A stretch of 64,000 nt of DNA from positions 6,871-70,870 of IMG/VR virus record IMGVR_UViG_3300033148_007408; one strand, given 5' to 3'. The notes beneath the pieces are model-generated. The model saw only the letters and a program-made list of their open reading frames with translations, did no database searches and had not been told where the DNA came from. The stretch is from a virus. The position numbers and the translations under genes are program-made. Shown piece by piece: positions 48,541-56,455 of this stretch; the stretch's first letter is position 1, and each line of letters begins with the position of its first letter.

Positions 48541-49496
48541 TCGGAAGAAATTATGTTCCACCATTAAACAGAGATAAACTATACGATTTATATATTACCA
48601 AGCATATGCGTATGATAGATGTGGCTAAGGAATTTGGTGTATGTACTGATACAATAAGAAGAGATTTGAACAAATACAATATCCAAATTCGCAAAAGAGG
48701 TTATGGATTTTTGGTTCATCCAGAGATAAAATATTCACCCGAGCAGCTTGAGTTTTTTGACGGTTTAACGGTGAGTGATGGCAATCTAGCCAAACCGAAA
48801 CAGGGAAGGGCGTTCAAAAATTCATTTGTTAGTTGCAAGTTCAAATATGAAGAGTTTGCCGAATATATAAATGAATATTTGGATTTTAAGTGCAAAGTTA
48901 AAATGTATAGACATTATAGCGAGAGATATAAAAAAGGCTATTGCGATAATTATAATTTATACTCTCAAAATAATATATTTTTTACAAAAGAGTTGTCTCG
49001 TTGGTATCCCGCTGGAGGTGAGAAAATAGTACCAATGGATTTTAGGTTTAGCCCAATATCTATAAACATAATGTACTTGGGTGATGGTTTTATTACCTCC
49101 GGAGGCGCCGTGTTATGCACCAATTCTTTTACAGAGAGCAACTTAAATGATACATTTGTACAGTGGTTTGCTCAAATTGGAATAATGTGTGCGGTTAAAA
49201 CTGGAAACAAATTGTATTTTAATATGGAAAATACACGTAAGTTTTTAGAATATATAGGAGAATGTCCCGTTAAGTGCTATGAATATAAATGGAAAGTTCG
49301 GGAAATTGCCCATCCTACATTTATTAAGCCACTCCAAGAAGATTTATTTGAAATGTATATAGGGGAAAAAATGTCATCGCCGGAAATATCAAAAGTTTAT
49401 AAAACCAGCGCAAATGTAATATCGAGATACCTTAGGAAATACAACATCCCAGTAAGATCTTTATCCGAGGCAGTTAAGTTGGCAAAAAACAAATGA
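48537..49496 (+). CDS. LAGLIDADG homing endonuclease (LAGLIDADG_2 type), second
   Basis: This 319-residue paralogue of the endonuclease at 46.97 kb has the same layout: N-terminal HTH (DVAKEFGVCTDTIRRDLNKY), motif one LEFFDGLTVSDGNLAKPKQG, motif two INIMYLGDGFITSGGAVLC, and the FLEYIGECPVKCYEYKWKV ending. It then has an extra C-terminal HTH of about 60 residues (EMYIGEKMSSPEISKVYKTS). The first acidic motif is present, while the second is GDG instead of DDG. The start is GTG, overlapping the TGA of the preceding gene. Its own stop overlaps the next ATG. Confidence 0.88.
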   Translation: MIGRNYVPPLNRDKLYDLYITKHMRMIDVAKEFGVCTDTIRRDLNKYNIQIRKRGYGFLVHPEIKYSPEQLEFFDGLTVSDGNLAKPKQGRAFKNSFVSCKFKYEEFAEYINEYLDFKCKVKMYRHYSERYKKGYCDNYNLYSQNNIFFTKELSRWYPAGGEKIVPMDFRFSPISINIMYLGDGFITSGGAVLCTNSFTESNLNDTFVQWFAQIGIMCAVKTGNKLYFNMENTRKFLEYIGECPVKCYEYKWKVREIAHPTFIKPLQEDLFEMYIGEKMSSPEISKVYKTSANVISRYLRKYNIPVRSLSEAVKLAKNK

Positions 49497-51163
49497 AAAA
49501 ACCCAAATCTAAAAAAACAAAACTCAACATCGGCACAAAATGTCATGGAGAGAATGTAAAAGTCTATCGCAGAGACCGTGGATTTGCCGTTTCTTTTAAG
49601 GATCCAGAGGCAACCATAGTAATACCAGTGCACACAGCTGAACACGCGATTCATAAAGTAAAGATAATTGCCGAAAAACCGAGTTATTTTGGATTTGCCG
49701 AGATACGCATGTTTTTAGTTGAGGGTGGCAGAGTAATTGCACGATCCGAAAAGGCACAGGTCAAATATGATAGGTCTTCTGTTCATTCCGTGCCAAAGGA
49801 ATATTTGTTGACGATAGAAACTAGAAAAATTAAAGAAAGTGCTATTTCCGCCCAAAGAGTTTTGAAAATAAGAGGAACTGAGAAATCTAAAGCGTTATTT
49901 TACATAAACAGGCTACAATATAAAGTAATACAAAAAAAGAAAACGCCCAAAAATACAGACAGTGCCTTGAGGTTTCACGTGTTTAAAGAAACTAACTCAG
50001 TATCCGATTTTAACAAAGAAGTTTTAATGACAGATACGAGCGATTTTCCAGCCGTTAGTATAATAGTATATGGTGAAGACAAATATCTCAAAAAAGTATC
50101 GGCGGTAGTTAAAGACATTTCTGTTTATCCGAACTGTGAGGTAATAGTTGGCCACGAGGAAGAAATACAGGGTACACCGGAACCTAATCACATCGAATCA
50201 ACAAAGCAAGGCGATTTGATTGATGTATGTAGCGGGGAATATGTGTTTTTTCTTAAAGATGATTTTGAAATAAATCCTTTTATTCTATTCAATTTAATCA
50301 GCAGTATGAAGCGATATAGGTTAATTTATCGTAGAGGAGATACGATATGCCAATATCTTTTTGCTCGACGGAAGGATTTTTACAGATACGATGAAATTAA
50401 ACTTCGTGAGTGTTCGGAGGAGAGGGATGTAAAGTTTGATTTGTCTTTTGTTTCATGCGTGAATAATATAAGACAATACACGCAATATATAATAGCGTCT
50501 TTGTATAAAAACCATACGGATAAGGTTTACGAGCTTGTTCCTATTTTGAACTTTAAGAACAAATACTCCGCGGCACAAGCATTAAATATTGGAACAAAAC
50601 AAGCACGAAGCAATCTGATAATCGCATGCCACCAGGACTTAATCTTCTACAGGGATTGGGTTGAGACTTTGTTTGTGCGAATTGGGGAAATAGAGGAAGA
50701 GGACGAAAACTGGGGCGTATTGGGGACGGCAGGAATAACTACGAGGGAAAGTGCGATAGGGAGGGTCTATGATTTAAAGGGAAGGTGTCAATGGGAGGGT
50801 GTCAAGTCGATTATGTTTGCTTCCGTGCAGACCGTAGATGAGCACTGTGTGATTTACAGGAAAGATTCGGGGCTTGAGTTTGACGAAGAAAGATTTGACA
50901 GCTTCCATTTTTACTCGATTGATTTATCACTTTTGGCATTATCTAGGGGTTTTAAGAATTATGGTATTATGTGTCCGCTGTCTCATATCTCAAACTCGGC
51001 AAGCATGTTAACCGGCGAAGAAGTTTTTATGAAGTATTTAACTGTGATAAGAAAAAAGTGGGAGGGTCAATTTAGGAGAATCAAAATGCCTACCGCTATT
51101 ATTGAGAGAGGCAAAATAAGCGTATTTATTAAGTTCAAAAAGGAGGAGTGGAATGGCAAGTAA
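49493..51163 (+). CDS. StrF-like glycosyltransferase with degenerate first GT domain
   Basis: This 556-residue shortened relative of the 854-residue enzyme has a single N-terminal beta-sandwich module (NIGTKCHGENVKVYRRDRGF, then KIIAEKPSYFGFAEIRMFLV), against two there. The middle region keeps the position of a GT2 domain (SIIVYGEDKYLKKVSAVVKD, YVFFLKDDFEINPFILFNLI) but lacks the usual acceptor-binding sequence and is short, so it is probably no longer catalytic. The C-terminal 230 residues are a complete StrF-like domain (DLSFVSCVNNIRQYTQYIIA, NLIIACHQDLIFYRDWVETL, VQTVDEHCVIYRKDSGLEFD). It overlaps the following gene by 11 bases. Confidence 0.78.
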   Translation: MKKPKSKKTKLNIGTKCHGENVKVYRRDRGFAVSFKDPEATIVIPVHTAEHAIHKVKIIAEKPSYFGFAEIRMFLVEGGRVIARSEKAQVKYDRSSVHSVPKEYLLTIETRKIKESAISAQRVLKIRGTEKSKALFYINRLQYKVIQKKKTPKNTDSALRFHVFKETNSVSDFNKEVLMTDTSDFPAVSIIVYGEDKYLKKVSAVVKDISVYPNCEVIVGHEEEIQGTPEPNHIESTKQGDLIDVCSGEYVFFLKDDFEINPFILFNLISSMKRYRLIYRRGDTICQYLFARRKDFYRYDEIKLRECSEERDVKFDLSFVSCVNNIRQYTQYIIASLYKNHTDKVYELVPILNFKNKYSAAQALNIGTKQARSNLIIACHQDLIFYRDWVETLFVRIGEIEEEDENWGVLGTAGITTRESAIGRVYDLKGRCQWEGVKSIMFASVQTVDEHCVIYRKDSGLEFDEERFDSFHFYSIDLSLLALSRGFKNYGIMCPLSHISNSASMLTGEEVFMKYLTVIRKKWEGQFRRIKMPTAIIERGKISVFIKFKKEEWNGK

Positions 51164-51992
51164 GAAGAAGGTTTTGCTTATAACGACTATCTATAATCGG
51201 GCACATTATTTGTCCGCTTGTTTGGATTCTGCATTAAACTCTACGCTGGATAAAAAATATTGGGTTCATTTACTGATCGACAACGCAAGTACTGATGGAG
51301 CGACAAAAATAGCACAGGAATATTGCGATAAACACGAGCATATGTATCTGGTTAAAAATGAAACTAATATAGGCCAAATGCCTGCTTATAACTTTGCTCT
51401 GGATTGGGTGCGGGAGAAGTTCAGTGAAATCGAATACCTGTCGATGCTAGACTCGGATGATTTAATAGCGAAAGCTGGTCTGGAGACTTGTTTTGATTTA
51501 TTTGAACGAGAGCCTAGCATCGACATATCATATTCTGGTTTTCATGTAATTGGGCCGGGTAAGGGAAAAATACAGGTTAAAAATCACCCCAAGAGTCATC
51601 GAATTGTACCTAAAGAGATAGAGTTGACCGAAGCAGGGCAAAGGGCTTATAGACAGAGGCAAATTAATGTTCGTAATGGAAACGTGGCTACACATTTACG
51701 CTTTCTTAGATTATCCAGTCTTTTCAGTAAGATGGGACGGTTTAATGAAGACAAAGAGTTTTCGACAGATTTTAATATTTATACGTCGGCCCTCGATTTT
51801 GGAATGATTTTAGCTCGTGCGGATGCTGGAAAAAATAATAAGGGCGTTCTTTATCTTTGGCGAGATCATGGGAAAAGAAAAGGCGAAGTCGTTATTCAGG
51901 TGGAAAAAAACCACGGAGAGATTCAAAACAGGCAGTGGCATGAATTGCGAGAGTTTTATGAGAAAAAGTGGAAAAAAGAAGGTCGAATATAA
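51153..51992 (+). CDS. Glycosyltransferase family 2
   Basis: This 279-residue GT-A enzyme contains KVLLITTIYNRAHYLSACLD, LIDNASTDGATKIAQEYCDK and the DxD-like YLSMLDSDDLIAKAGLETCF. The downstream block FSTDFNIYTSALDFG and a C-terminal LYLWRDHGKRKGE resemble the paralogue at 53.8 kb (EFSTDYAIFGQLLERF, LYKFRQHGN). The two therefore descend from one enzyme separated by a homing endonuclease. A GGAGGAG site inside the preceding gene gives a strong start. This gene ends the first glycan operon. Confidence 0.9.
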   Translation: MASKKKVLLITTIYNRAHYLSACLDSALNSTLDKKYWVHLLIDNASTDGATKIAQEYCDKHEHMYLVKNETNIGQMPAYNFALDWVREKFSEIEYLSMLDSDDLIAKAGLETCFDLFEREPSIDISYSGFHVIGPGKGKIQVKNHPKSHRIVPKEIELTEAGQRAYRQRQINVRNGNVATHLRFLRLSSLFSKMGRFNEDKEFSTDFNIYTSALDFGMILARADAGKNNKGVLYLWRDHGKRKGEVVIQVEKNHGEIQNRQWHELREFYEKKWKKEGRI

Positions 51993-52047
51993 AATAAATG
52001 CTCAATGAAATCAGTTGAGTCCAAAAAAGTTTCAGATATTTTCCACA

Positions 52048-52073
52048 AATCTATCAATAATTCCGTATATAGT
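52048..52073 (+). promoter_or_regulatory. Promoter-like motif, class 1, copy C
   Basis: AATCTATCAATAATTCCG is followed by TATATAGT. It matches copies A and B except for one extra T and one changed base. The TATAGT -10 lies 15 bases before the start of the ribbon-helix-helix gene, and an AAGGAGG ribosome site follows it. Confidence 0.65.
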
Positions 52074-52088
52074 TAAGGAGGAAAGATT

Positions 52089-52271
52089 ATGTATGATAAA
52101 ACGAAATATTATTTTATTACGATCAATTTGTTTAGAGGGCGTCATAAGGATTTAATCAGATGGATCAAAGAGAAAGCAGAACGAGATGATAGAAGCATAT
52201 CCTCCTTTATTATCTCTATTTTAAAAGAAAAATTTGCGGAGGATAAAAATGACCAAGAGAAAATGGAGTAA
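52089..52271 (+). CDS. Small ribbon-helix-helix-like protein
   Basis: This 60-residue protein pairs a beta-strand (KYYFITINLF) with two helices (HKDLIRWIKEKAERDD, SISSFIISILKEKF) in the Arc-type ribbon-helix-helix layout. It is similar to the 54-residue protein at 40.5 kb. It is the first gene after the class 1 promoter-like motif and overlaps the following endonuclease by 23 bases. Repression of the shared promoter, limiting nuclease expression, would fit and is inferred. Confidence 0.75.
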   Translation: MYDKTKYYFITINLFRGRHKDLIRWIKEKAERDDRSISSFIISILKEKFAEDKNDQEKME

Positions 52272-53772
52272 GGAAAAAATTGTTGATGAGATAAGAGAAA
52301 TTGTCGAAAAGCATGGTGAAGAACATCTAACTACTTTAAATCTGGCTAAAAGTTATCCTTTGTTGTATCAAGCTATGGGTAGGTATTTTGAAAAACTAGA
52401 GGATGCAATAGTTTCTGCGGGTTTTGATTGTAATAACTTTAGACAAAATAAAAGATGGGGCAAAGATGAGGTGTTAGCAGGGTTGAAAAAAATTGTAAAG
52501 AAAAGTGGTAAAGATGGATTAAATGCTAAGTTTTTAAGGGAGAACTGTCCGGCCTTATATCATGCGTCTCGTCAGCATTTTGGTAGTTTAGAGCATGCCG
52601 TTACAGCCATTGGGTTTAACTATAAAGATATTAAAAAACATCGCGATTGGAATAAAAATAAAGTCGTTTCGGAATTGCAAGCGATAGCCAAAAAGGATGG
52701 TTTGGGGTGTTTGTATCATTGTTATCTAAGGAGGCATAATTCTAGATTAATTGGCGCGGTCATTATGTATTTTGGAAATCTATCAGATGCAATTACGTTC
52801 GCCGGCTTTGATTATGATGAGGTCCGAAAAAAACAAGAATGGAATGATTGTAAAATTATTGAGGCGCTTCAGATAATTGCGCGACGAGACGGAGAGGAAT
52901 GTTTAAATGACTCTATGATGAGAAAAAATAATGGAAAGTTGTTGGGAGCCACTAGGGTGCATTTTGGAAGCTTAGAAAATGCAGTCCGCGTAGCCGGTTT
53001 TGATTATGATAAGATTAGGGGAACCGAGAAATGGAATGGGGATAAAGTTATCTATAGATTACAGAAGATCGCACAAAAAAATGGTGAAAAATATTTAACA
53101 CGTGGTTTTGTGAAAAGGAAGTATAGAGGGCTGGCCGATGCTGGCATTAGATATTTCGGCAACTACGGTAATGCGGTTGAGGCAGCAGGCTTTAATTACA
53201 GCGACATTAAGAGACATGAGGAGTGGAGCAAGGATAGAATTATTTATGAATTGCAAGAAGTTGCAAAAGAGAAGGGCCAAAAATATTTAAGTGATCATAT
53301 GCTCAGGAAATATAACGGCAGGTTGCTTGGTGCTTCTAGATTGTATTTTGGCACTCTGGAAAATGCAGTTGAGGCGGCAGGTTTTGATTATAGTAAAATT
53401 AGAAAAATTAATATTTACGAATCTATGGTTAGAGATGTGCTTATCAACCTATTTCCTAATATTGAAATCAAAACTCATTATACCGGTTTTAAGTGGCTCA
53501 GACATAAAGGACAAATGCATGTAGATTTTTATATTCCGACATCAAAAGCGGTCGTTGAATTTCATGGACAACAGCATTATGAGTTCGTAGATTGGGGCGG
53601 AAGTGAGCCATATGAGAAGAAATACGAGAAGTTTAAAGCAGGATTATTTCGCGACAAGCTTAAAAGGAAATTGTTTAAAAAACACGGCATTAAACTAATT
53701 GTCTTCAAATATGATGAAGATATTTCCACCGAGGCTATTAAAAAGAAACTCATCAAAAAGGGCATACTATGA
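52249..53772 (+). CDS. Homing endonuclease: six DNA-reading repeats plus restriction-fold nuclease
   Basis: Start 52249 was chosen for its GGAGG site; an in-frame ATG at 52234 lacks one. The protein has 507 residues. Residues about 3-390 are six copies of a 64-residue helical repeat, each with a leading Trp, an L-xx-IA helix, and YFGSLENAVxxAGFDY-like ending (for example LLGASRLYFGTLENAVEAAG). This is the homing-endonuclease-associated repeat type. The C-terminal 115 residues are a PD-(D/E)xK-like nuclease core (GQMHVDFYIPTSKAVVEFHG then QQHYEFVDWGGSEPYEKKYE) related to the partial gene at the window start. It ends in an ATGA overlap with the next glycosyltransferase. Confidence 0.88.
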   Translation: MTKRKWSKEKIVDEIREIVEKHGEEHLTTLNLAKSYPLLYQAMGRYFEKLEDAIVSAGFDCNNFRQNKRWGKDEVLAGLKKIVKKSGKDGLNAKFLRENCPALYHASRQHFGSLEHAVTAIGFNYKDIKKHRDWNKNKVVSELQAIAKKDGLGCLYHCYLRRHNSRLIGAVIMYFGNLSDAITFAGFDYDEVRKKQEWNDCKIIEALQIIARRDGEECLNDSMMRKNNGKLLGATRVHFGSLENAVRVAGFDYDKIRGTEKWNGDKVIYRLQKIAQKNGEKYLTRGFVKRKYRGLADAGIRYFGNYGNAVEAAGFNYSDIKRHEEWSKDRIIYELQEVAKEKGQKYLSDHMLRKYNGRLLGASRLYFGTLENAVEAAGFDYSKIRKINIYESMVRDVLINLFPNIEIKTHYTGFKWLRHKGQMHVDFYIPTSKAVVEFHGQQHYEFVDWGGSEPYEKKYEKFKAGLFRDKLKRKLFKKHGIKLIVFKYDEDISTEAIKKKLIKKGIL

Positions 53773-54539
53773 ATAAAATATTATTAGTTTCTCTTGTGCA
53801 CAATCGCAAACAATTACTCGGGTTGGCAATTCGTAGTGTATTGGCTCAAACTTTGTCGTCGGATAAGTTTGATTATCTCTTATGGAATAATGCATCTACG
53901 GACGGAGCGGAAAAAATTGCTCGTATCGCGGCGCAGAAATATAAAAACTTTCATATGATTGATTCGAAAGTAAATCTAAAACAGCAAGGGGCCTATAACG
54001 AGATTCTAAAAACCGTTATTCCCAGCCAATTCAAAAATCGTCATGATATAATCGTAATTCTCGATTCGGACGATGAGCTGTATCCGAATGCACTTTTTGA
54101 AATCCAAAAAGTGTTCTCTAAGCACCCAGAAATAGGCGGGGCCTATACGGGATTTTGTCTTATTAATTCCCGAGGATCTGTTATCGTACCGGATCACGGA
54201 AAAGCAAAGTTAGTACCTAAACAATATACGCCGGAGGGACAGTTGGCTCTTAGACGGCTCTTTTTATTAGCAAATCCTTGTGGCCATGCGAGATGTTATA
54301 GAATAAGTGCTCTCAATGATATAGGCGGATTTACAACAGCCCAAGAATTTTCTACAGATTATGCTATTTTCGGACAACTTTTAGAAAGGTTCTCAGTAGT
54401 AAAAATAGATAAAGTTCTCTATAAGTTTCGCCAGCACGGAAATCAAATTCAGGCTAAACACAGTCCCGCTCAAACGGCAGCATGGCACTACTACCAAGAC
54501 TATTTTCGCGAGAGATGGAAGAAACTTAAACTAATATGA
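53769..54539 (+). CDS. Glycosyltransferase family 2
   Basis: This 256-residue enzyme is a paralogue of the one at 51.15 kb. It has KILLVSLVHNRKQLLGLAIR, LLWNNASTDGAEKIARIAAQ, and the DxD-like IIVILDSDDELYPNALFEIQ. The acceptor-side block SALNDIGGFTTAQEFSTDYA is followed by VLYKFRQHGNQIQ. The catalytic acidic residues of the family are present. An AAGGG-type site lies in the endonuclease upstream. It overlaps the deacetylase start by 4 bases. Confidence 0.9.
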   Translation: MNKILLVSLVHNRKQLLGLAIRSVLAQTLSSDKFDYLLWNNASTDGAEKIARIAAQKYKNFHMIDSKVNLKQQGAYNEILKTVIPSQFKNRHDIIVILDSDDELYPNALFEIQKVFSKHPEIGGAYTGFCLINSRGSVIVPDHGKAKLVPKQYTPEGQLALRRLFLLANPCGHARCYRISALNDIGGFTTAQEFSTDYAIFGQLLERFSVVKIDKVLYKFRQHGNQIQAKHSPAQTAAWHYYQDYFRERWKKLKLI

Positions 54540-55209
54540 TGCTTTTTAATCTTTCCCTAGATGATTTTTCGCCCCATTTACACGCGGGTCTTAATTTTGA
54601 GTCCATCTATTGGTGTCTCAAACCGAACTTTATCCCGACATTAAAATCAATCTGTTCGTTCCCGCTAGATATGCTCGTCTCCAAGAAAACCCACATCCGC
54701 TCATCCAAAACCCAGAATGGTGCGAAAGAGTAAATGAACTTCCGAGTAACTTTCAGGTAGGGATGCATGGACTGTACCATCGTAGTTCTTCCGACGATTT
54801 TAATTTTCACACCACACAGTCAAACAACGATGAGTTCCGATACTTAAACACCGAACAGGCCGAAGTTGTGGTAAATGAAATGATAAATGAGTTCGAGCAA
54901 TCGGGGCTTAAATACGCTAAGATTTTTCGTCCGCCTCGTTGGTCTATTTCTTATGATGTCGCCCAAATACTAACGAAGCGGGGTTTTACTATAGCCGGAC
55001 ATGATGATTATTTTCAGCAGTGTAAGGGTATTGAAGGGTTAAAGTGGGTTAGCGTGAACTGGCATTTAATTGATGTTCCTCCCCCGCAAAACATTATAGC
55101 GGCGGGACATACGAGCGACTGGACTTATAACTATTTCAACCAAGAGAGGTTTGAGCTAGTGAAGAAGGTTTTGGAAGGACAGGAGTGGAAGTTTCGGTTT
55201 ATAGTTTAA
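54536..55209 (+). CDS. Polysaccharide deacetylase-like protein with a frameshift
   Basis: The N-terminal frame begins MMLFNLSLDDFSPHLHAGLN and FESIYWCLK. The continuation TELYPDIKINLFVPARYARL lies in the -1 frame, starting near 54621. A single extra A in CTCAAACCGAA would restore one frame of about 225 residues. The joined protein has features of NodB/DUF2334-type deacetylases: an N-terminal 'S.DDF' metal-binding pair, HGLYHR with two histidines, and RPPRWSISYDVAQILTKRGF near residue 140. Such enzymes remove N-acetyl groups from glycans. The shift may be real (pseudogene) or a homopolymer error. The C-terminal frame overlaps the convergent methyltransferase by 11 bases. Confidence 0.75.
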
Positions 55210-55768
55210 TAATGCCTAATCCGCCCCATTTTTTATTTTTTGTTATTTCGGTGGTGTTGGAGTACTGTAATTTGAGTTCTTCCCAAAACTTATATATGAG
55301 GCACCCAAGTTGTATATGATAAGAAGATTTTGTAATGTCATGTAAAACTATGTGTCCGCCGGGCTTAACTAGGGGCGAATATGTCTGAAAGTCCCTTTTT
55401 GCTCCTCGATATGTGTGATCTGCGTCGATTAACAAAAGATCAACTTCTCGTCGATGGAATCTTAGCAGATGGTTAATTTTTGTCAACACGCGAGGGTTTT
55501 TGCTGGTCCGGTTAATAAAATAGAGTTGGCTTTTTCTGGATATGATGTTTTGCTTCTTTGGCTTAAAGAGATTATTGTTGTCTACTGTAATAATTAAATC
55601 AGCAAAATGAGCGAAAGTATAGGCACTACCACCTTTGTAAGTGCCTATTTCTAATACTGTTTTGGGTTGTGCGACCATAAGGAACTTAATAAACTCTATC
55701 CATTCGGCTCGAACTTGCTGTAGTCCGAAGTTTTTTTGGGCACGTTTATATAATTTTAATGAGCTCAT
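55199..55768 (-). CDS. SAM-dependent methyltransferase (Methyltransf_24/CmcI-like)
   Basis: This 189-residue protein is the only gene on the - strand in the window. It has a class I SAM-binding glycine motif VLEIGTYKGGSAYTFAHFAD, LIITVDNNN (motif II acidic residue), LLLIDADHTYRGAKRDFQTY with the D-x-D-H signature, and VKPGGHIVLHDITKSSYHIQ. These belong to the Methyltransf_24/cephalosporin-hydroxylase-like group, some of which methylate sugars. The upstream 20 bases contain no ribosome site, and its end overlaps the deacetylase. The 59.7 kb gene is a distant relative on the opposite strand. Insertion of a single gene against the operon direction suggests separate acquisition. Confidence 0.85.
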   Translation of the reverse strand: MSSLKLYKRAQKNFGLQQVRAEWIEFIKFLMVAQPKTVLEIGTYKGGSAYTFAHFADLIITVDNNNLFKPKKQNIISRKSQLYFINRTSKNPRVLTKINHLLRFHRREVDLLLIDADHTYRGAKRDFQTYSPLVKPGGHIVLHDITKSSYHIQLGCLIYKFWEELKLQYSNTTEITKNKKWGGLGIIKL

Positions 55769-55802
55769 ATAGTAAATGAAATATTAGTAGATTTTTTAAG
55801 AA

Positions 55803-55815
55803 TGGTGTAATATAA
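55803..55815 (+). promoter_or_regulatory. Promoter-like motif, class 2 (TGGTGTAATATAA)
   Basis: It differs from the 36.25 kb copy at one position. It stands in the divergent gap between the - strand methyltransferase and the second glycan operon, 14 bases before the ATG of the next gene, with a GAGG ribosome site following. Confidence 0.6.
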
Positions 55816-55828
55816 AAGTGAGGTTAAA

Positions 55829-56446
55829 ATGAAATATTATAAAAAATACGCAGATTACTGGTCTAAACGAAATGAATTAATCGATGTATATTGGAACGAC
55901 GAAGATCTGATAAGACATTCGAAACGACTGGCAAGTAGATTGAGTAGATATGATTTTTCTTCTGTATATGAAATTGGTTTATATTGCGGGAGAAACCTCA
56001 AATATATTCATGACAGGTTTCCAGAGGTAAAAATAGGCGGGTGTGATGTAAATAGATCTGCTCTTAATTATGCTAGGGAAAACCTTCCGCCAAATACGGT
56101 TTTAGAAAATATTGATGTCTTAAACATGGATACAGACGACAAATGGGATATAGTATTTACGCACGGAGTTTTAATGCACATTCCTCCGGACGGAATATCT
56201 TTGGTGCTCGATAAGTGTTTAGAAAAGGCTAATAAGTATGTAGTGCATATGGAAAGACAAGAAAGCGATAATCATATTCTTCGAGGTGCTGAAGAAATGA
56301 AACCCGAAATGGTGTCAGTAGAGTTTAGGTGGGCACCTAATATTTCTGATATGTATCGTGCGAAGGGATGTAATATAATATACAAAAAGAATAAAAGGGT
56401 GGGAATAAGCGAGAAATTACAAACAATTTTAGTAATTAAGAAGTAA
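55829..56446 (+). CDS. SAM-dependent methyltransferase, class I
   Basis: This 205-residue protein has SVYEIGLYCGRNLKYIHDRF (motif I, with YEIG.xCGRN in place of the usual GxGxG), GGCDVNRSALNYARENLPPN (motif II acidic residue) and WDIVFTHGVLMHIPPDGISL (motif IV/post-IV). This is the pattern of small SAM methyltransferases acting on sugars, lipids or small molecules. It is the first gene of the second glycan operon, downstream of a class 2 promoter-like motif. The final 60 residues are not typical of any subfamily recognised here. Substrate unknown. Confidence 0.8.
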   Translation: MKYYKKYADYWSKRNELIDVYWNDEDLIRHSKRLASRLSRYDFSSVYEIGLYCGRNLKYIHDRFPEVKIGGCDVNRSALNYARENLPPNTVLENIDVLNMDTDDKWDIVFTHGVLMHIPPDGISLVLDKCLEKANKYVVHMERQESDNHILRGAEEMKPEMVSVEFRWAPNISDMYRAKGCNIIYKKNKRVGISEKLQTILVIKK

Positions 56447-56455
56447 GGAGGCTGG

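Noticed and set aside
51817-52008. 63-codon + strand frame within the end of the 51.15 kb glycosyltransferase
   Set aside because: It lies out of frame in a conserved enzyme, is highly basic without fold and has no ribosome site.
54536-54733. Independent 65-residue gene at the deacetylase start
   Set aside because: Its residues after FESIYWCLK lose the deacetylase pattern, while the -1 frame continues it, so it is treated as part of one frameshifted gene.
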